Below, one piece after another: positions 9,328-19,755 of a DNA stretch of 24,929 nt. This stretch comes from Oppiella nova (Eukaryota > Arthropoda > Arachnida > Sarcoptiformes > Oppiidae). The notes under the pieces are model-generated. The model had not been told where the DNA came from, ran no database searches, and saw only the letters and a program-made list of their open reading frames with translations. The translations under genes and the position numbers were made by a program. The number at the start of each line of letters is the position of its first letter. Position 1 is the stretch's first letter. Location of the stretch: positions 1 to 24,929 of the forward strand of contig CAJPVJ010000452.1 of NCBI GenBank assembly GCA_905397405.1, in the 5' to 3' direction.

Positions 9328-10614
9328 ATGTTTGCCATTTGTGTAGTGATTCTCGTGAGTGTCCATTGGGTTCAGAGTCAACACATCTGTTCAGTGATCG
9401 CACCCAACGGTCAGTACGAAGGCATTCGTCTCTATAATAAGCGGACACTCAATGCTGACGGCACCGGTATCCTCAACCAGCCCATGATGTACACCACGAC
9501 CAAGGAGTGGCCATTCCGTGTCAATGTCACCTATCAATCCATTAACACCTACACTCCCATCGGATTGGTGGACAAATGGAGATCCATTATCATCCAATAC
9601 ACGATAGGGTCGGCCAAACCATTAGACCCTCACTACGACACCCCTTCACTGCCTGATCCACAGCCGCCTGACGTGCAGCTGAAGATGTGTGCGCTCTTGA
9701 AACCCATGGCTGGCGATACCGATGAGCCCAGGTTTGGGTGCCATCCGCCCGGTGGGGCCAATAACAGAAGTGATCCCTGGCCACCCAATAGTCTAGTATT
9801 CAAACCGAAAGCCGATGCCAACTACGCTATTGCGGTGATTGTGTCCCCGAATAACAGCCGGGTTGTCGAGGTTTTGAACGATATGTCCCCCGATTGGGAT
9901 CACAAATACCCCAACGAGCCATTCAATTATACGGCATACGCCCAGGCATTTGTGGACGACATACCGGACCACCTGTGGCCACACGTCGAGAGTATCACCG
10001 ATTATGACGACCAGACGCCAAGGGTTGATGAGAAGGGACACGTAATCCTGTTCCGCATTAATGGTGAGCCCATGTATTGTGTAGTCCCTCAGGGAAGGTA
10101 TGCGTCGGTCGAGTGCGCGGAAAGTAATCTGAAGCCATTGTTCGAACACTGCTTCCACAGTACAACAGCACCTGTAGTTTCAGATACCTCCACCGGTAAC
10201 CCTCCTGTTACTACACATACCATTCCTTATACCGCACCCGATGTGAGCCTTTCTGTCGACACTTCCGATATCACAACTGTTACTACTTCTATAGTCTCTG
10301 ATACCCCCACCGGTAACCCACCTGATGACACATCTGTCAGCCCCGCTGGTATGCCGTCTGATATGACATCCCGTCCCACATCTGCGCCCAATTCCCTCGC
10401 CAACGAGTCGGCACTCAAACCGTTTCATTGGTTTCTATTGGTTGTCGTGATTGTCGTATTGGTTTTGGTGGTCATAGGAGTAGTCCTACTATTTGTGACA
10501 AAGTCTGCCAAATCTGGTCAACCAAAGGGTCGGCAAGCGGTCAATGAGTCCAAAGGGGCGGCACCTGTAGGTAGTGAGGGAACCACTGCAAGATCTGCAG
10601 AGACTGTACAGTGA
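9328..10614 (+). CDS. Unrecognised type I membrane protein with mucin-like stalk, six-cysteine ectodomain family, copy 2
   Basis: 428 residues: signal peptide (about 1-17), ectodomain with C21, C121, C138, C251, C263 and C275, a Ser/Thr/Pro-rich stalk (about 278-364), a membrane span (367-390) and a 38-residue polar tail. It shares EGIRLYNKRTLN, MMYTTTKEW, ESITDYDD, GHVILFR and MYCVVP with the paralogues at 7221..8198 and 12648..13724. The ectodomain has a Pro-rich insertion before the second cysteine. The stalk holds a near repeat (SDTSTGNPP and SDTPTGNPP) and is absent from the other copies, so this member is probably held farther from the membrane and O-glycosylated. Codons are more GC-rich than those of copy 3. 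ATG 9328 starts the signal peptide; AATAAA is at 10772..10777. It converges with micropeptide copy 2, their polyA signals lying only about 35 bases apart. Function unknown. Confidence 0.8.
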   Translation: MFAICVVILVSVHWVQSQHICSVIAPNGQYEGIRLYNKRTLNADGTGILNQPMMYTTTKEWPFRVNVTYQSINTYTPIGLVDKWRSIIIQYTIGSAKPLDPHYDTPSLPDPQPPDVQLKMCALLKPMAGDTDEPRFGCHPPGGANNRSDPWPPNSLVFKPKADANYAIAVIVSPNNSRVVEVLNDMSPDWDHKYPNEPFNYTAYAQAFVDDIPDHLWPHVESITDYDDQTPRVDEKGHVILFRINGEPMYCVVPQGRYASVECAESNLKPLFEHCFHSTTAPVVSDTSTGNPPVTTHTIPYTAPDVSLSVDTSDITTVTTSIVSDTPTGNPPDDTSVSPAGMPSDMTSRPTSAPNSLANESALKPFHWFLLVVVIVVLVLVVIGVVLLFVTKSAKSGQPKGRQAVNESKGAAPVGSEGTTARSAETVQ

Positions 10615-10934
10615 ATGCATTATTGACCTCCAGTTCCCGTTTATATCTTAAATCATATGAATTTGTTTTACAAAATGTTTTCAAATGTTTTATATTTTGA
10701 TATTTATTGTCAACCAAATTGCATACAATTTAATTAGTATTTAAAACCATATTTTATATAACTTATTAACAAATAAAAATAATTGATTATATTTCGACAT
10801 TAAAATCATATTTTATTTCTCATTTAATACTAATTTTGAGCAAACATTTCGATACAAAATAAACTATATTTCGAAAAACTATGAGATTTTGAGATAAAAT
10901 TTGGATGAAATACACGACAAATAGATTCTTGTAT

Positions 10935-11099
10935 TCATTGTTTATAGCATTTGGCACACCAGTAGACAACAACGGCGCCGACCGTCACCCCCGCTAGGAA
11001 CGGGAGGACAGTATGTCCGACACACTTACAGCCCTCGGAGACAGAGGACTGGGAGGACGAGGAGCTGGTCTTTGAGACGTCATCTCCGGGAGTCTTCAT
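10935..11099 (-). CDS. 54-residue membrane micropeptide, family copy 2
   Basis: Unrecognised small protein, paralogous to 8885..9058. Residues 1-22 are acidic and Ser-rich (a run of five Ser), followed by a Cys-containing turn GCKCVGH, a membrane segment with LAGVTVGAVVVY (35-46) and the tail WCAKCYKQ. Four cysteines flank the membrane segment, unlike copy 1. The 5' UTR shares TGTAATTCATTGAAAG with copy 1 just before the start, and the 3' UTR shares the block around AATAAA (minus strand, 10812..10817). There is no ATG between the proposed initiator near 11205 and ATG 11097..11099. N-terminal sequence has diverged while the membrane motif is retained, which argues for selection on the frame. 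Function unknown. Confidence 0.7.
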   Translation of the reverse strand: MKTPGDDVSKTSSSSSQSSVSEGCKCVGHTVLPFLAGVTVGAVVVYWCAKCYKQ

Positions 11100-11632
11100 A
11101 GTCTGTTCACTAGATTCTGGGCTTTCAATGAATTACACAATAAATGTTTGCAAATGTTTTGTGTTTTAATATTTCAAGTGTTTTGTAAGTATTTTATTCG
11201 CAACTGATTTTGGTTTCCGTTAAAGTGTTTGTTTTTATATGAATTCTGTGTTTAAATTCAAAGTTTGTATAAAAATCTTGCGATTCATGAATGGATTCTC
11301 GATTTTATTTATAGTTATGTAATCTATACTGAAATACCGTTAATTTAATGAGTTTTGAATTACATGATATTTTTACATAACCTTTTTCTAACCCCTGTCC
11401 ACAAGTACCGAATTATTGATACTTTACTATAATTTCTAAACCTTAGATCAATACATAATCTATGAATAAAACAATTATAATATAGAAATCTCATTTTATT
11501 TCTCATATAATTTTGATAAACATTTAAATAAAGTAATTTCAATCATAAAAAGTCTATTTATTTTGAATTGTTTTTATTTTTATGGCATATTTTGGGCCAA
11601 ACTGTTTAGACAAACTCGTAATACAAGTGCTA
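11100..11632. other. Intergenic: promoter of micropeptide copy 2 and 3' UTR of copy 3
   Basis: The minus strand shows TATAAAAA at 11239..11232 and TCAGT at 11207..11203, matching the promoter of copy 1. The stretch 11485..11515 resembles the 3' UTR of the other copies and has a minus-strand AATAAA at 11495..11500. The rest is AT-rich with no gene seen. Confidence 0.5.
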
Positions 11633-11758
11633 TTACTTTGAGGACTTGATGGCACAATAGGCTACCAGTGCTCCGAACGTGAGGCCCACGAGTGTAGTGA
11701 CCGCATGGGTGCGTACGGTATCTCTCACTCCGTCCACAAACTTCTTCATATCTCCCAT
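11633..11758 (-). CDS. 41-residue membrane micropeptide, family copy 3
   Basis: Smallest member of the family at 8885 and 10935. MGDMKKFVDGVRDTVRTHAV is followed by a membrane segment with LVGLTFGALVAY and the tail CAIKSSK. The LxGxTxGAxVxY core aligns with LVGVTVGAAVVY and LAGVTVGAVVVY of the others, and all three end within eight residues after that tyrosine with a basic tail. A TCAGT initiator-like sequence lies at 11793..11789 on the minus strand, but no TATA box is visible upstream of it. The 3' flank shares the GAGAAATAAAAT block with the other copies. ATG 11756..11758 is used; a second in-frame ATG occurs at codon 4. Function unknown; a mitochondrial, peroxisomal or ER tail anchor is possible. 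Confidence 0.62.
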   Translation of the reverse strand: MGDMKKFVDGVRDTVRTHAVTTLVGLTFGALVAYCAIKSSK

Positions 11759-12647
11759 TAGTGTTGACACAAACGCTAAGACTTTTCAACTGATCTCTCG
11801 ATTGAAATTCAAACGTCTATTCACTCGGAAATACAAAAGCCTTTTGAGAGTGAAATCAAATCAAAGTATTTGTGTTATGAATGGATATAGTGTTAAAACT
11901 CAAGATTATTATAGTTTTAAAAATAAACTGGTCCTTAAAAAAAGTCAAAACCATTAGGAAAATACATTAACGAAACTCACACTTGTTTACATAATCACGA
12001 GATATTTGATACAAATATTACAACCATTTATAAATTCATTTGATTTCTTACGATATGTTTTTACATATAAAATAAATCTAATGTATGAGGCAATGACTAA
12101 AATACTACTTTTGATAATAATATGATTTAATTCTTGCGATTAGTTTTCAATGAATTACAAAATCTGACCATTAAATTGATAATAAGATGTAAAACAATCT
12201 CATGAGTTATTTCTAACACATAAAACATAAATCAAAGACAAACTGAAAGAATATCTCAAAATAAGACAAACATTTCATTCACTCAACACTTGTTTCTTTA
12301 AAATCAAACAAATTGTTTGCATTTTATGTCAATTCCTTATAAATCAATTGATGAATAGTTTAATACAAATGAAAACAAATAAATAAACTTTTGAAGTGAG
12401 GGCCGGGAATCCTGTACTGAAAGGGAGTCCGTTTTTATTAAAAAGTCAAAATTCAATAGTAACTAGCTAGCAAATAAAATTAAATCATGTGACACTTGAT
12501 TAATCAATACCATGGTGACCAATGTCATCGTCAGGCAACATAATGAAATATGTACAGTACATGGATATACCAATATTGAAGTTTATATCAAGATAATATA
12601 AAGTAATTTAACTTTCATTGCTTAAGTTTGTCAAAAAAGCTATTTAT
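11759..12647. other. AT-rich intergenic region
   Basis: 5' flank of micropeptide copy 3, then AT-rich sequence without supported ORFs. TTTTCAATGAATTAC at 12147..12161 resembles the 5' UTR motif of micropeptide copies 1 and 2. A GC-richer patch lies at 12398..12432, and a 19-base sequence near 12524..12542 recurs near 20120. Confidence 0.5.
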
Positions 12648-13724
12648 TTAAATTTTATACGAATTTTTCCGTAAATTATTGCCCGATTCCTGTAGTATCA
12701 AGGCTAAACCGGGTGGGTTAGCAGCACTGGTATGCAATTGGTTGACAACTAGTTTATTAATCACTTGACTCGAGGTATCAGTGGTTATGTTGGATAAGTT
12801 GCTCACATTTCTCACCACTTTGTGGTTAGAGTTTAGTTTGAAATGTAGTTTCGTTTCACTCGACAGCACCGGTCGACACCATTTCCTCCATAATATGGCC
12901 ACTAATGCGATGAGAATCACCGCCACGAATGACATACCGATTAATATCTGTGTTATTATATCTGTATCTTTAGTATTGCAGTCAATGTCCATAAATAATG
13001 GTCTGAGATGTTTGTCCATACAATGGTTGGCCACTGGATAGCCATACGGGAGCACACAATACATATGAATGCCTTTGATTTTAAACACCAGTATATGTCC
13101 CGAGTCTATGCCTACCGTATAATCACTGATACTTTCAATACTATCCCACAATTGTTGTGATAAACGGTGTATAAATGGGTTGTCATTATAAATGCCACCT
13201 GGGTGGTACCAGTTCCAATATAGTTTGCCATAGCTATGCGCTAAACTACCGGTGTGTTTAGTGTCCACTACGAGTACATAGTCTGTCCAGTCGTTAGGAC
13301 TAGGATTAAAAATCAGTGATTTATTGTGTATATTAAATGAACGATACATTTGTCGCTGATTTCCATTCAAACATAGGGTGTCAGTGGAGGGCTGGTAGTT
13401 GTTATCTTGTCTAACGGTGCACTTGTAGTAGATTTTTGTATTTCTTGACGAATGGATAGGGATTTCAAACTTAATGACAATCTCTTCGTCTTTATCGGCG
13501 ACACGATTGCTGTGATTGAGTACACGGTTAGAGTGGACCCAAACCTCCCATTCCTTGGACTTCGTGTACATTATAAGCCGACTCTGAGTCCGATTGTCTC
13601 GAATTGAGTGCTGATTATAGAGCCGAATGTCTGTCCATTTGTCCACGGATTCAATGACTGAACAAATGTCTTCACAACCAATGCATTGATAACTCATAAG
13701 AATGGCTATAAGTATTGCAAACAT
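12648..13724 (-). CDS. Unrecognised type I membrane protein, six-cysteine ectodomain family, copy 3
   Basis: 358 residues: signal peptide (about 1-16), ectodomain with C21, C102, C118, C223, C235 and C249, a membrane span (about 256-279) and a cytoplasmic tail of about 79 residues, the longest of the three. Shared motifs are DICSVIESVDKWTDIRLYN, MYTKSKEWEVWVHSN, QLWDSIESISDY, GHILVFKIKG, MYCVLPY and HLRPLFMD. The frame stays open for 49 codons upstream without an ATG that looks usable; ATG 13722..13724 is preferred because MFAILIAILM aligns with the signal peptide start of copy 2. The Cys pattern and ELW...GHILVF core make paralogy with 7221..8198 and 9328..10614 secure. The Asn/Ser/Thr-rich tail shows no motif I recognise. 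Function unknown; the family could be cell-surface receptors, adhesion proteins or immune/allorecognition-type molecules, but nothing decides. Confidence 0.8.
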   Translation of the reverse strand: MFAILIAILMSYQCIGCEDICSVIESVDKWTDIRLYNQHSIRDNRTQSRLIMYTKSKEWEVWVHSNRVLNHSNRVADKDEEIVIKFEIPIHSSRNTKIYYKCTVRQDNNYQPSTDTLCLNGNQRQMYRSFNIHNKSLIFNPSPNDWTDYVLVVDTKHTGSLAHSYGKLYWNWYHPGGIYNDNPFIHRLSQQLWDSIESISDYTVGIDSGHILVFKIKGIHMYCVLPYGYPVANHCMDKHLRPLFMDIDCNTKDTDIITQILIGMSFVAVILIALVAILWRKWCRPVLSSETKLHFKLNSNHKVVRNVSNLSNITTDTSSQVINKLVVNQLHTSAANPPGLALILQESGNNLRKNSYKI

Positions 13725-14518
13725 TATCTTAATATTCAGATAATCAATGAAAAAGTTGGTGTTATTTTCAAAGTAATATTCAAAATATATGCTAACATAT
13801 CGTGATAATTGGTAATTAAAAGTTGAATAATTATGTGTGTGACATAAGAAAAATATGATCAAGGTTATCAAATGTTAGATTTTATTATTTTTATTTTTAT
13901 AAAATAGGTTTTTGACATACAATATATGTATTAGGCAGCAATGTATTTTTATAAATAACTTTAATTACCAAAACCAATAACACATTATTTCGCAATATAA
14001 GAATTGTTTTGATTAAAATATATTTTATAAGTATTTTATTATAAATATTATTTTTAAGCTTGTTATATATAAGGGTTATTAAGGTTTGGTTTTGTACATA
14101 CTAACTTTATTTTAATAACTTACCCAGCTATAGCACTAATTATTGCATTAAGGCTTATGCGATTACTCAATCGATGATATATAGTACTAATTATTATTTG
14201 CTATCAGTTATTGAATACCTTTTTACTGATAAATAGTTTTGATTTTTATAATCAATTTCATTACGCAAAACATTTTTTTGTTACAAACTTTAACATTAAA
14301 AATATAGTAACTATATATATATATTATATTATAGTTCATAATTGAGCTATTCACATTATAGTGCATTAATAGATAATGAGGTGACATTAAAACATGATAT
14401 CAGTGCTAATTGAATTGATGCTTAGTATTTCACATAGTATAGTTATGACAAAACACAAAATACACTCTCAATAGTTTATTTTTTAATTGTGTTTCATAAT
14501 TATATAGTGTGTTAAATA
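13725..14518. other. AT-rich intergenic region, promoter side of sugar transporter 1
   Basis: No ORF supported. From about 14150 the sequence resembles 17160..17479 upstream of transporter 2 (for example the block around TATCAGTTATTGAATA and TTTTTATAATCAATTTCA), so the promoter was duplicated with the gene. Confidence 0.6.
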
Positions 14519-16770
14519 ATGGGCATTCAGGCGGAAAATAGACGACTTCCCTCCGCCAAGCTATACATGGCGTGTTTGGCCGCGCAAATGGGGTCCGTGC
14601 TATTAGGCTGTGCCTTAGGTGTGTTAATGATTGTGTGATAATTTGTTTATTTTAAAAAATTATTTATTTTATTTGGATTATAAAATGTTACGATAATATA
14701 AGGCTGGAGTGGACCGGCACTGGCAGATATGGCCCGCAGTGATAGTAAGCCCCGGCTAACGGATAGTGCTCATGATACTGATATTAAAACATGGATTGGC
14801 TCCAGTATGACATTGGGTGCACTATTTGGGGGCATAATTGGAGGTATATTTCCATAGAGATTGTAGTTTTAATATATTGTAGCTTGTTGTATATTTTGAT
14901 GTGGAAATTAATTATTTATTTTTAAGTACATTTTCCCTACATTTTAATATTTTATTTTTAAAAACTAAAATACACTACAATTTAAGTACAAATAGAGTTT
15001 AGAGTTTCACTGTAAGCATAAATATCAGGCTACATTTATCGGAATAATTTCATTTTCTATCAGTACTGATAAACTTATAATATGTACTTATTTTTACTTA
15101 ATTTAATAATTCTGTGATTTCTAAGTTATGTAAAAATTAAATAGAGATTTGATTTTTTCAATATGATTTAATAATACAAGTTTAGTAATGAATATCTAAA
15201 TGAATAACATTTTAAACAAATTTCTTATTGAAACAGTTATAAATTATATTATCAAGTTATTATTTATTTTAAAGCATTTGTTCCTTGAATAGGTGTTTGT
15301 ATCGAGTATTTTGGTCGGCGGCGGACATTATTATATTTAGGCGCTCCCTATACAGCGGGCTGGCTGTTGATGAGGTATTTTCTAAACTTAATTATAATTA
15401 TCAAAAATTCATAAAAAGATTTGATTCAAGTTTTGGTCAAGAGGTATGGCTACTAATTGCCGGCCGTGTAGTCACCGGTTTATGCACTGGTGTTATATTA
15501 GGTGAACATATCAATTAAATTTGATAATTAACTTATCAGGCACAACTGAATAATCAAATATGACTCAAAAATACTTTTCAGGTTCTGTTCCCACATTTGT
15601 GGCCGAGATCTCGACACCAAATATTAGAGGTTTGTTGGGAATGGCATTCAACGTAAGTATCAAATACAATGAAAACGCAACAATTATACAAATAATCAAG
15701 ATAATTTTGCATAGCTTTTCGGAGTGGTGGGCATACTTTACATGGATATCCTGAGCCTATGGCTACCCTGGAATTGGGTAGCCTTTGGCGGTATAATACC
15801 CTCAGTGTTACTCTCGTTGTCCATGTTTTTCATCCCGGAGTCGCCCAATTGGCTTATGTTGAAGTTTGGCCGCTGTTTACGGGTAGTCGAAGCCCTCCAT
15901 CAGCTCCGACACCCCAACAGTGACATCGACCAAGAATTGGACGAATTGGAGGAACAGGTGCTCAGCATTCAGTCCCAAAAGACCTCGGGTTTTAGCATTA
16001 GACTACTGTCCCGTCAGGACGTGTATAAGCCGTTACTCATAGGCATACTGTTGTGCTTTTTCCAGCAATTTTCCGGCACTAATGCCATACAGTTTTACAT
16101 GACCCAGATATTCATAGATTCAGGGTCATCCATGGAGCCTAAGTACGCGGTCATTGTAGTCAACTGTAGTATGTTTGTGGCCACCCTTATAGGCAGCGCA
16201 CTGGTTGACCGGTTGGGCCGTAAGATACTATTGATTGTGAGCGGAACGGGACATACGATAAGTTTAGCGGTTTTGGGCTATTATTACTACAAAAACCCGG
16301 GATCAGATACCGGTACCACCGCCAGTCCCCTCACCACACTGTCGTCACTACTGGACCCGGATGTCGTTACGGAGGTGTCGAAGCACCCGGAGTCCAGCGC
16401 ACTGCCTATCATATGTATGGCGGTGTTTGTGAGCGCGTACTCCATCGGCTACAGTCCCGTCATATGGATCGTCATTACGGAGATCTGTAACACAGCTTAT
16501 GTAGGTTTTATCACATCCACGTGCTCTGTATTCGTGTGGATATTTGTGTTTGTGGTGACCAAGGAGTTTGAAGACTTGGCCCGAGTGGCCCACAAGTACG
16601 GCGCCTATTGGATGTTTGCGGGCATTTGCGTGCTGTCCACCTTGTTCATTTTTTATTTGCCCGAAACTAAAGGCCAATCCATTGACGAGATACAGAAGCG
16701 CTTCTACCCGAAGGTCTATAAGAATAGGCCCTCCGCCCCACCTGACGAGTCCCATATGCGGGCCATTTGA
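14519..16770 (+). CDS. SLC2-family facilitated sugar transporter (Tret1-like), copy 1, six exons
   Basis: Predicted 12-helix plasma-membrane transporter of the major facilitator superfamily, closest in feel to arthropod trehalose/glucose facilitators. Exons are 14519..14618, 14703..14843, 15293..15374, 15431..15501, 15582..15652 and 15715..16770, all GT...AG; splice phases 1, 1, 2, 1, 0 keep one frame of 506 residues. Signature motifs are GRRRTLL (88-94), PESPNWL (196-202), QQFSGTNAIQFY (272-283), DRLGRK (320-325) and PETKGQS (471-477). The five short exons cover the first third; the rest is a single exon. A same-strand tandem copy follows at 17480..19755 with identical exon structure. AATAAA at 16937..16942. 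Substrate (trehalose, glucose or another hexose) cannot be told from sequence. The family call is secure. Confidence 0.9.
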
Positions 16771-17479
16771 GGCACTATTGTGTGATTGACGTATGAATTA
16801 ATCTTGGTATTATTTAGGTTTTATTTTTATATGTTGTTAAATTTTACTGAAAGCATTAATTTGTTTAATTAATTTAATTTATAAATGTTCAACTAAAAAT
16901 TAATAATTAAATGTTATTTCCACATATCGATGTTATAATAAACTATTGTATACTATTTTAAATATTATATTTATTTAATTTGTACTATAAATAAAATATT
17001 TCTAAACAACATTTATTGACATTCATTTCACTCAACAATTGCCTTACGGTGCCTTAAATTACCTTGCCAACAATTGCCTTAAATTACTATACTGAAAATT
17101 TATGTAAAAGATGCAAATAATTTTGGGCTTATTATACTACTGTATAATAACTAACTCAACTATCTCAATTAATCGTCGCATTAACGCTTAAGCGATAACT
17201 TAATAGATGACATATAATAATACCAATTACTATACTATATGCTATCAGTTATTGAATAACTTTTACTAGTAATATTAAATACCATTGATTTTTATAATCA
17301 ATTTCAGCCAAATTAAAGTGAATTATTATTATTATAAACATAAGATTTCATTAGAAAAATGAAATCAGTGTTAATTGAATTAATACTTATTTCACAGTAT
17401 TTCCCACAGTATAGTTATGACAAAACAAAAACAAAAATCTTAAAAATCTATTTTTTAAATTGTGTTTTATAATTAAATA
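16771..17479. other. AT-rich spacer between the sugar transporters
   Basis: Contains the 3' UTR of copy 1, a small local duplication (two TGCCTTAAATTAC elements within 17030..17090) and the duplicated promoter region of copy 2. No gene seen. Confidence 0.6.
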
Positions 17480-19755
17480 ATGGGAATTCAGTCGGAAAAT
17501 AGACGGCTTCCCTCCGCCAAGCTATACATGGCGTGTTTGGCGGCACAGATGGGGTCCATACTATTTGGCTGTTCATTAGGTTTGTTTATAATTGTGTGAT
17601 AATTATACAAAAATAATTAATTAGTTTATTTGGTTTATAAATGTTATGATAATATTAGGCTGGACTGGACCGGCACTGGCAGATATGGCCCGCAGTGATA
17701 GTAAGCCCCGTCTAACGAATAGTGACCATGATACTGATATTAAAACATGGATTGGCTCCTGTGTGACATTGGGGGCATTATTTGGGGGAATAATTGGAGG
17801 TAAATATATACATTTGAGTATATTTACATTAAACAACTAGGCCATACGAAAAAAACTGTCAAAACCTTTTTGTCTGTATCTACAGTGTAGTCAATAATTT
17901 TAAAAGTTTTTATACAAAATTTCTGAATTATGATTAAAAATACAAAAATATGGTCCAACCTGTAGATTTTCGGTATATTTCAAAATATCACAACTTTTTT
18001 ATTTGTCGACCAATTATATTGATATATGGCTTATATACAAGATCAATTTTTATTTTCTATCAATATTTTTTTTGTTAAATTTAATAATTATATAATTTCT
18101 AAGTTATGTAAATAGGAATTTAAATTTTGTAATAAGATTAAATAATAGTTTAAGTTTGGTACTGAAAATCTAAATTAATAACATTTTAAAAGTTATTATA
18201 AAATAAGTTATTGATTATTTTTATTAAATTTTAATTTGCTATTTATTTTAAAATTTAAAATATTTGATCATTGAATAGGTTTTTGTATCGAGTACTTTGG
18301 CCGCCGGCGGACGTTATTATATTTAGGCTTTCCCTCTACGGCGGGCTATCTGTTGATGAGGTATTCCCTTAATCTAATAATTATCAATGAAATACAGTAT
18401 AATATAAAAATAATTAATTTTTAAAGTTTTGGACGCGAAGTATGGCTACTAATTGTTGGTCGTATAGTCACTGGCATATGCACTGGTGTTATATTAGGTG
18501 AACATTTTAATTAAATTAAAAAATTATCAAGCAAAATTAAATATATTTATGGAAATGCATTTTTAGTGTCTGTTCCCACATTCGTAACCGAGATTTCGAC
18601 ACCAAATATCAGGGGTTTGTTGGGAATGGCATTCAAAGTAAGCATAAAAATTATAATTATACAAATAACCAAGTTAACTTTGCGTAGGTTTTCGGAGTGT
18701 TCGGCATACTTTACATGGATATCTTGAGCATATGGTTACCGTGGAATTGGGTAGCCTTTGGCGGTATAATACCATCAGTGCTCCTGTCGTTGTTCATGTT
18801 TTTCATCCCGGAGTCGCCCAATTGGCTTATGTTGAAGTTTGGCCGCTGTTTACGGGTAGTCGAGGCCCTCCATCAGCTCCGGCACCCCAACAGCGATATC
18901 GACCAGGAATTGGACGAATTGGAGGAACAGGTGCTCAGCATTCAGTCACAAAAGGCCTCGGGTTTTAGCATTAGACTACTGGCCCGTCAAGACGTGTATA
19001 AGCCGTTAATAATAGGCATACTATTGTGCTTTTTCCAGCAATTTTCCGGCATTAATGCCATACAGTTTTACATGAACCAGATATTCATAGACTCAGGGTC
19101 ATCCATGGAGCCTAAGTACGCGGTCATTGTAGTCAACTGTAGTATGTTTGTGGCCACCCTTATAGGCTGTGCACTGATAGACCGTTTGGGCCGTAAGATA
19201 CTGCTAATAGTGAGCGGAACGGGACATGCGATAAGTTTAGCTGTTTTGGGCTATTATTACTACAAGAACTCGGGCTCGGATACCGGTGCCACAGTCAACC
19301 CACTCACCACCACCAGCACACTGTCATCACTACTAGACCCGTACATTACGGCTACGGAGGTGTCGGCGCACCCGGAGTCCAGCGCACTGCCCATCATATG
19401 CTTGGGGGTGTTTGTGAGCGCCTACTCCATCGGCTTTAGTTCCGTCATATGGATTGTTATTACGGAGATCTGTAACACGGCTTATGTAGGTTTTATACAA
19501 TCCACGTGCTCTGTATTCGTGTGGCTATTTGTGTTTGTGGTGACCAAGGAGTTTGAGGACTTGGCCCGAGTGGCCCACAAGTACGGCGCCTACTGGATGT
19601 TTGCGGGCATTTGCGTGCTGTCCACCTTGTTCATTTTTTATTTGCCCGAAACTAAAGGCCAGTCAATCGACGAGATACAGAAGCGCTTCTACCCGAAGAT
19701 CTATAAGAGTAGGCCCTCCGCCCCGCCCGACGTGTCCCACGTGCGGGCCATTTGA
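17480..19755 (+). CDS. SLC2-family facilitated sugar transporter (Tret1-like), copy 2, six exons
   Basis: Tandem paralogue of 14519..16770 with the same architecture. Exons are 17480..17579, 17659..17799, 18279..18360, 18427..18497, 18567..18637 and 18688..19755, giving 510 residues. It carries FGRRRTLL, PESPNWL, QQFSGINAIQFY, DRLGRK and PETKGQS. Exon 6 is nearly identical to copy 1 except for the extracellular or loop segment after YYYKN, where copy 2 has a short Thr insertion (TTTSTLSS) and several substitutions. Introns have diverged almost completely while exons stayed alike. AATAAA at 19880..19885. It is presumably a functional second sugar uptake or trehalose-export gene; different expression or affinity is possible but unproven. 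Confidence 0.9.

Noticed and set aside
11360-11542. 60-codon minus-strand ORF
   Set aside because: Overlaps the 3' UTR block shared by the micropeptide genes and has no features.
12648-13871. Longer start for ectodomain copy 3
   Set aside because: The extra 49 codons begin with a non-ATG codon and precede a signal peptide that aligns with copy 2 from MFA.
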